From contig JAVTVJ010000015.1 of assembly GCA_034509425.1 (NCBI GenBank), forward strand, positions 496,001 to 560,000: DNA of 64,000 nt. The letters run 5' to 3'. Shown here one piece after another: positions 58,301 through 64,000 of the stretch. The notes below the pieces were generated by a model. That model worked only from the letters and a program-made list of their open reading frames with translations, had not been told where the DNA came from and searched no databases. Source of the stretch: Eopsaltria australis (taxonomy: Eukaryota; Chordata; Aves; Passeriformes; Petroicidae). The translations under genes and the position numbers were made by a program. How positions within the stretch are numbered: position 1 is the stretch's first letter; each line of letters starts with the position of its first letter.

Positions 58301-61220
58301 TTTTAGCAGGCATGGGGAAGAAAGATATTAGACATTCTTATCTAACTAGAGCATGATTTCAAACGTTCAATCATCAGGATCAGAACCTAATCCAAAAATT
58401 GCCATTTGATTGAAGATAAAATAGAACAGTTAGTCAAACACTTTTGTATCAATATCTGTCACTGCAATCTAAAATATTAATACCATATCTGTTAGAATTC
58501 AGGAGATAACATTCCTTGGCCTTTTGCCAAGGTCTAAAGGGAAAAAAAATCTGTTACTGCCAAGGTTCCAGTAGTCCTTCTGGTTCACTAGGACATGGGT
58601 GCAGAAATCATTGCAATAGCAGAGTTGTGCCTATATCTTCTCTATGCTGCCAGCTCCATCACAGAAAATAACTGTCTTAATTTCTGCCTCCATTCCCACC
58701 ATCACCTTGGCTGTGAATCTTGTCTGTCCTTGGAGCAGCCATGGAGGGACAAGTTCCAGAGTTGCAATGATATATCATGTGTTTCCCTTTATAATGATCA
58801 GTTAAAAATATTTCTATTTATATTGGGCAAGTAGTATGGCTCTTGAGATCTTTCTAAGAAAAGGAAAAGGGCAGGGATTTTTTTTTGGGCCTGGTCCTAT
58901 AATCCCTATGCGAAATTTTTATTAGCTTTCCACAAATAAGTACCCAGAGTAATTTTCTTAAATACATTCAGATTTTATGTTGCAAAGGAAAGAAGATGAT
59001 TGCAAAAATGTTATATCCTTGTAGAAGTTATATAGTTAATTTTACAGTTTCAAATTCCAAAATTTTTAATATTTTCATTTATAGTAATGTTATCTTCCCT
59101 TAGATAACTGTCTCATCAATCAACTGTTTCTTTGGCCAATTTCTGTTTCAGAAGTTTAAGGTTTCCTACACTTCTTTGTTAGGAAAATATTGTTAGATGT
59201 TAGGTCTGAAAAAACACTGATAGTATGCTTATCCTTCTGTTACTTGTTCCTATCATGAGTAAATGTTAACATTTCCCTAATACTGGAATCAGACCTACTC
59301 TTCTAGTTCTATATTCGTGGTTTCAAATTCCTCCAGTAGACTTGTTATGTGTACTGAGTAATGCATTCTGCTAGATTTCTCTGTCCTTATGCCTAGGAAA
59401 ACAGAGTTACTACATTTGCATGCCACAGTTTTTACTAAAATCATAAATATAGTCAGAAATAAATTGTTATACAGTATACTGTCTTCGAACCGCTGATCAG
59501 AATTTCCCTTTTTTTGTTAACTTTTTAAGTGCTCAATTAATGTAGCATATAGTGATATATACTTTTGTTAGTATTTGCATATTAAAAATATCATTTTCTG
59601 GGCTTGCAGTCCTGTTCTGAATTCTTCATTTGCCTAAATGTGTATCACGTCATAGGGAATGACTTAAAGAAACTTTTCCTTGGAGTCAAACAGGAAAACA
59701 ATGGATGTTAGATGCAGCTGTGATTAGGAAGGAAGAGAAGGACTGTTTAGTGCCCTGGAGACTCCTATCATACATCACGGAGCAGGATGCTGTGCCACAG
59801 CAAGCCAGTGACATTGCTGTAGTTGCCTGTGCCCACTCCTCAGAACCTTCCTCCTTTCTGGAAACATTTTTACTCACTGAGCTGCCTTTAAAGAGGATCC
59901 TTCCAATACAGACATGAAATGTAGGAATTGTAAACAGGAAAATTGTTACAAAATTTTAAAGGTAAATATCAGATGAGTTTACACAAATAAACCCTTTGAG
60001 AAAGTGCCATTTTCAATCTCCATATAAATACTTAATGCTGGTAACAAGAGTCTACTGGGTTCTCTGAGAATGTGAATCCTCACGTGCAGGAAAGCTCTGA
60101 ATGTACCTTATGGTTGGAGTTTCCAGCCTTGGAACTTGACATGAAATGTAGAACAGGCTGTATTTGTGTCTTCTGATGGCTTTGGAGCCAATGGTTGGAT
60201 TGTCATGAGAGATGTTGGACAGTTATGACAATTTTACATCCAAGACCCTGAAATCAGCTTTCTGTGGTGGAGAAACCAAGCTGACTTCTCTCCACTAGTA
60301 TGACAGCTTCATTTTTTCCTATCTCTTTTCCTTGGTGAAATAGGTCTGGGACTATGAAACAATAATGTAATTGATAAGAAAATCTGAATTGTTTACAGTT
60401 TTCTTTACGTTATATTTTCTCCAAATTCAACATATTAAGGTAATATCATTTTTATAGGTCAATGTAATGAGCCAATGTCATGTTATAATTATGGTCTGAT
60501 CCTTAACAGTATCTGTGTGGAAGTAGATGATCATTAATGTCCCTTTCACCACAAACCATTCTATCCAGATGTGTAAAATTACTGTAACAGCAGGACCAGG
60601 ACCAATTCTATCTTCAAAGTCAAGATCTGGTTTCATGTATGGAGGACATATATTTTAGTGCCAGTATTAAGTTGTTTGCACTGTCCCTTAGATTTTCCAA
60701 TACACATTCCATACAATCAGCAATGACTGTCCCATATGTGTGCTGATATCTACTGCTTATCCCATATTCTGACCCAAAGGATTTCACATATTCACATTGT
60801 TTGGTTTGTGCCTGAAAAAGCACATCCCATGCAGAGATTATCTCTATAACATTCAGAGCATATGTTAATCTAACTTTCATCTGTATTAATTTTCTGCTGA
60901 TGATGTATAAAGACTGTGCCCTTCTCTCTTGACACTCTTCACTAAATTTACTCTGCAACAGTGTTAAGTAATTGCTTGTACAATGTCATACTTTGGAACA
61001 GCTGTTCTTTAGTCATGCAGGTGCCAAGGAAACATTCAGAAGCAGTCAGCTGTTCTCGGAAGTATCCACAGAAAAATATTTTCTTTATTTTGGTTTGTAT
61101 TTCTTTATTTTTGGCTTTTATTCCTTCTGAACAAAAAATTGAGTTCTGTTCATTGGGGGGATGATGGAATTTACTGTTTTAAGGCTTACTGGGGCAGTCT
61201 TCCTCTGCAGTAGAGATTTA
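55301..61220. other. Unclassified intron sequence downstream of TAFA2 coding exon
   Basis: No further TAFA2 exon found. A 112-codon minus-strand frame (60620-60958) is the longest with mixed amino-acid composition but is not recognised. The start of this stretch could hold more of the decayed RT-bearing element. Confidence 0.5.
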
Positions 61221-61290
61221 GAATCATAGAATGATAGAATTATATAGGCAGGAAAAGGCATTTGAGATAATGAGTCCAGCCATAACAGAC
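61221..61290 (-). mobile_element. CR1 LINE 3' tail, short fragment
   Basis: The antisense CR1 terminus reads AGAATCATAGAATGATAGAA, followed by a degraded GGCAGGAAAAGGCATTTGAG and AATGAGTCCAGCCATAACA segment. Only the last 70 bp or so of the element is recognisable. Confidence 0.78.
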
Positions 61291-61337
61291 TGGACAAACA
61301 GACAAATTTGTAAAATTTGTAATAATTTTAGAAGACA

Positions 61338-61366
61338 ATGTATATATATATATGCATGTGTGTGTA
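61338..61366. repeat. (TA)n(TG)n short microsatellite
   Basis: A run of about seven TA units followed by GCATGTGTGTGT. Confidence 0.8.
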
Positions 61367-61971
61367 GAGGTACAGGAGACTTGGATGAAAGAGGAAAATG
61401 CAAGGTCATCACTGTTGAAATAGCTTACGTGGACCCTTTTAGTGTTTTTTAAGTGCTTGTAATTTATTTATGGGAGTTTCACAAAATAGTTGTGCTTTCC
61501 AAAACTAACTAAAAAGTCAGGGAATTTTCCACAACATCTAATTTTAGGCATCTCTTCTGAGTTCTCTGAAGAACCCTTCAGAGCCCATTCCTTTCAAGCT
61601 TTAAGTGCGTGAATACGTCCCTGAATTCCTATAGCAAATAATTTACAACCTATTGGACAGCTTCTGGAACTTTTGGAAAGTGTCTTAGCAGGAGGACTCA
61701 GTTTGGATATTGTTCTTTTATCTGCCTAAAAACTCTTCTCCTGTATCAGGGTCATAATATCTGAATAAAATTCTAAAGGTCTTATTTTAATTCTGATTTT
61801 CAAATAGAGTCTCATGTTGCAGTTCAGAAGCCAGTGAAATCTGGTCTGTGACAGATTTATTTACATCTGTATATCATCCTACAAATTTCATTCTGCTGTG
61901 TCAAAAAAGGTTTAGTTGTTAAACCTGGATTTTACATTTGTTCCATTTCTCCTTGTTGGGCTAAAATACGC

Positions 61972-62130
61972 AGAATCAGAGAATTGTTGGTGTGGGAAGA
62001 GACCTCTGGAGATCATCTAAGTTCACCTGGAGCATGTTACACGGGATCATGTCCAGGCAGGTCTTGAATATCTCCAGAGAAGGAGGTTCCACAGCCTCTC
62101 TGGACAGCCTGTTCCAGTGGTCTGTTACTC
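61972..62130 (-). mobile_element. CR1 LINE, 3' part, interrupted by an LTR
   Basis: This antisense CR1 3' end includes AGAATCAGAGAATTGTTGGT, GAGACCTCTGGAGATCATCT, CTTGAATATCTCCAGAGAAG and CTCTCTGGACAGCCTGTTCC. Similarity stops sharply at 62130 and resumes at 63148, so the solo LTR at 62131-63147 split this element. Confidence 0.88.
62126..62130 (+). repeat. Target-site duplication, left copy
   Basis: TACTC directly precedes the solo LTR; its partner CACTC follows the LTR at 63148-63152. The CR1 consensus as I remember it has CACTC or CACCC here, so the left copy probably carries the mutation. Confidence 0.6.
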
Positions 62131-63147
62131 TGTTATGATCCGACTCAAATAAATTTTTAGAGAGATTCTTCTGCCTGAATTAAGGCGCAAATGAGACCAT
62201 ATGCTGAAGTCAATGGCATGGATTTTATTTAACAGTAAACATGAGGTAGAGACAGAAAGATAGAAATAGAAAAAGGTGGGGGGGGGGGGTTTGGAGAGAG
62301 AAAAATAGTGTCAGAGGGACAGATTGAGTAGAAAATGTCATCACTCCATGGAACCTGATAGTGTCCCATTGATCCTGTGCTTCTGGTCTTCGTGGTGATG
62401 AGAGTCCCATAAAATGGAGTTCAATTGATTAATACATGTTCAGGCAAGGTGGGAACCCCCAGGTGCCTCCCCTGAGGGAGACAAGTTTGACAGAGTCTCT
62501 TGTAACAGACTCTGGATCTGTTGCATCACTTGGATCGTGTGCAGTCTCCTGGTGCAAGGCATCAGGAATGAGCCTGGGGGGAGCTTTGGCTTTGGGAATC
62601 TTTGATGGATTCTGACACCCCCTCAGCTCTCCCTCACATGGATGTCCCATGGGTGTGGCCTTTCCAGGCTGGGGAGGTTTTACAGCTGTGCCAGTTTGTG
62701 TAAGGAAGGATGCATGTCCACTCCCTCTGACCAGAGGTTACTCCACACACCCAGAACTCTCCTCCTCCCCATAACTGACAGGGAGTGTGTGCAAACCTGG
62801 CCTCAGCATATGAGCCTGTGGGTTATGGCCTGCCCTACCCAGAACCCAGCCAGAGATGATTTTCAGGACAGCTGCTGGGTTTGGCTTTCTTGTGGAGATA
62901 TTCTTCTCCCTCAGCCTTGTTTACTTCTCCCTAGACCTGGGATAATTGAACGTAGTATCACCTTTATCTTATCTCAAGTCCCCTTAGGTGGCTTAACTCA
63001 CAGTCCAAAGTTCTAGTCAGGAGGCATATTCAGGGAGGGGTGGGCTTCAGTGGTAGAAGGTTCTTTGTACAGTTTTGCCATATTGGACAAAAAATCCTTC
63101 ATAACAATGGTTAAGCCATTGTCTGTAACATCTCAGTCTCTGACACA
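62131..63147 (-). mobile_element. Solo LTR of an ERVL-like avian retrovirus, complete
   Basis: A 1,017-bp block begins TGTTATGATCC and ends CTGACACA on the plus strand, giving the canonical TG...CA ends. It sits between CR1 halves that are otherwise continuous. The flanking bases TACTC (62126-62130) and CACTC (63148-63152) form a 5-bp target-site duplication with one mismatch, the length usual for ERVL. The minus-strand orientation is inferred from AATAAA (62224-62229, minus), which leaves a short R-U5 of about 90 bp. A G13 run lies at 62278-62290. No gag, pol or env is present, so this is a recombined solo LTR. The ERVL assignment rests only on the duplication length and remembered passerine LTR termini. 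Confidence 0.8.
62278..62290. repeat. G13 run within the solo LTR
   Basis: Thirteen consecutive G bases inside the LTR at 62131-63147, on the 3' side of the antisense element. It could form intermolecular G-quadruplex structures and is error-prone to sequence. Confidence 0.9.
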
Positions 63148-63152
63148 CACTC
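63148..63152 (+). repeat. Target-site duplication, right copy
   Basis: CACTC directly follows the solo LTR and pairs with TACTC at 62126-62130. Five bases is the duplication size made by ERVL-type integrases. Confidence 0.6.
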
Positions 63153-63292
63153 ACAGGAAAGCAGTTTTTCATCATATTCAGATTGGATTTCCTCTTTCAG
63201 TTTCTGTTTGTTGCCCCTTGTGCTCTTGCTGGGCACCACTGAACAGTCTGGCCCCATCCTCTTGGCACCAGCCCTTTAGATATTTGTGTGCA
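63148..63292 (-). mobile_element. CR1 LINE, 5'-ward part, continuing past the LTR
   Basis: After the LTR the CR1 resumes with CACAGGAAAGCAGTTTTTCA, GCTCTTGCTGGGCACCACTG, then GTCTGGCCCCATCCTCTTGG, and CCCTTTAGATATTTGTGTGC, exactly where the copy at 61972-62130 left off. The element then ends by 5' truncation near 63292. Confidence 0.87.
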
Positions 63293-64000
63293 CGCAGAGA
63301 ATGTCTGGAAGAACTCTTAAATTTGCAAAGAAATAGTAGTGAAATTTTGACCTTCCCTTTGGGAGTGTGAAAGTACCATTTAACTGCGGCCAAGAAAAAC
63401 CCACTTCTCTACTTAGATGGGAGCAAAACCATGGCATATTTACTGTAGGGTGGAGGCTTGGGGGTTCAGATGACAGAAAGCAGGAAAATCATAAAAGAGC
63501 AGTCTGCCTTGTACAGCTCTCTTTTACTAGGCTGAGCAAGAATTCTCTCTGTAATGATGAGGAGGCTGAGGCAGGAGCTGCCAAGTCTGTCTTGTTCTTT
63601 TTTCCCCATAGATTTGTATGACTCTTGTACTCAAATTGTTCTCAAGTAAATGCAGCAGACTTAGAATTCTTTTTGAAAAATACTTCTCGCTTCAATATCG
63701 AGTGCCCTTGAATGACTGAAGTATAAACCTGAATGTGTGGGTTATTTTGGGTGAATGCAGAGCTGCAGAAAGGATATGCACAATAAAAGTATTCTGTTAA
63801 GATCAACACAAGCCTTGGGTGCATTGTGCCATTGTATTTCTAGGTGCAAGTTGTTAGAATTGCCTCAGCTGAGTCTATGCTCCAGAGCTATGTATGACAG
63901 GAGAGCTATATTAATTACTGAGAAGGTTAGAATTGTTCTGGATCCAGGTTTGAACCCAAAGTTGTGTGTCTCTGATGAGTGGGGAGCAAGGATGAACCAC
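63293..64000. other. Unclassified intron sequence at window end
   Basis: I see no element or exon in these last 700 bases. Confidence 0.5.

Noticed and set aside
62642..63016. 124-codon plus-strand frame as a gene
   Set aside because: It lies wholly inside the antisense solo LTR, which is non-coding.

Overview
This window looks like vertebrate, specifically avian, intronic DNA. The evidence is AT-rich, CpG-poor sequence without operons or long open frames; many CR1 retroposon fragments with the typical bird 3' end; two ERV-type solo LTRs resembling bird LTR families (a passerine or other neoavian bird is the most natural guess, but is not proven); and one short spliced exon. There is no bacterial or viral gene organisation, no tRNA or rRNA gene and no CRISPR array.

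Only one exon can be named with confidence. At 53740-53845 (+) lies the first coding exon of TAFA2 (FAM19A2), a secreted chemokine-like neural protein. It encodes the signal peptide and first mature residues, and is flanked by a good acceptor (AG at 53737-53738) and donor (GTAAGA from 53846) in phase 1. Everything upstream (1-53738) is best read as the 5' UTR-side intron, and everything downstream (53846-64000) as the first coding intron. No other TAFA2 exon and no CpG-island promoter was found.

Layout: 1-29.7 kb is mostly unclassified AT-rich intron with a few CR1 pieces (8.5, 16.9 and 19.2-19.6 kb), a TC/TG microsatellite at 12.0 kb, a T24 run at 13.7 kb and an unexplained coding-like block on the minus strand at 13.2-13.4 kb. 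A dense mobile-element cluster spans 29.7-34.3 kb: two ancient sense CR1 copies, a younger antisense CR1 tail between them, a 5'-truncated avian LTR and a younger sense CR1. From 34.3 to 53.7 kb is mainly unique intron with an old antisense CR1 reverse-transcriptase fragment at 46.5-46.9 kb. After the exon comes a decayed non-LTR reverse-transcriptase fragment (about 54.9-55.3 kb), then unique sequence. The end of the window holds a CR1 interrupted by a complete 1,017-bp solo LTR (62131-63147), with a short target-site duplication.

I found no new biological system. The items most worth a second look are the minus-strand coding-like block at 13163-13384, the degraded RT fragment just downstream of the TAFA2 exon, and the nested LTR-in-CR1 insertion. 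All similarity calls are made by eye from memory of the families; no search was run.
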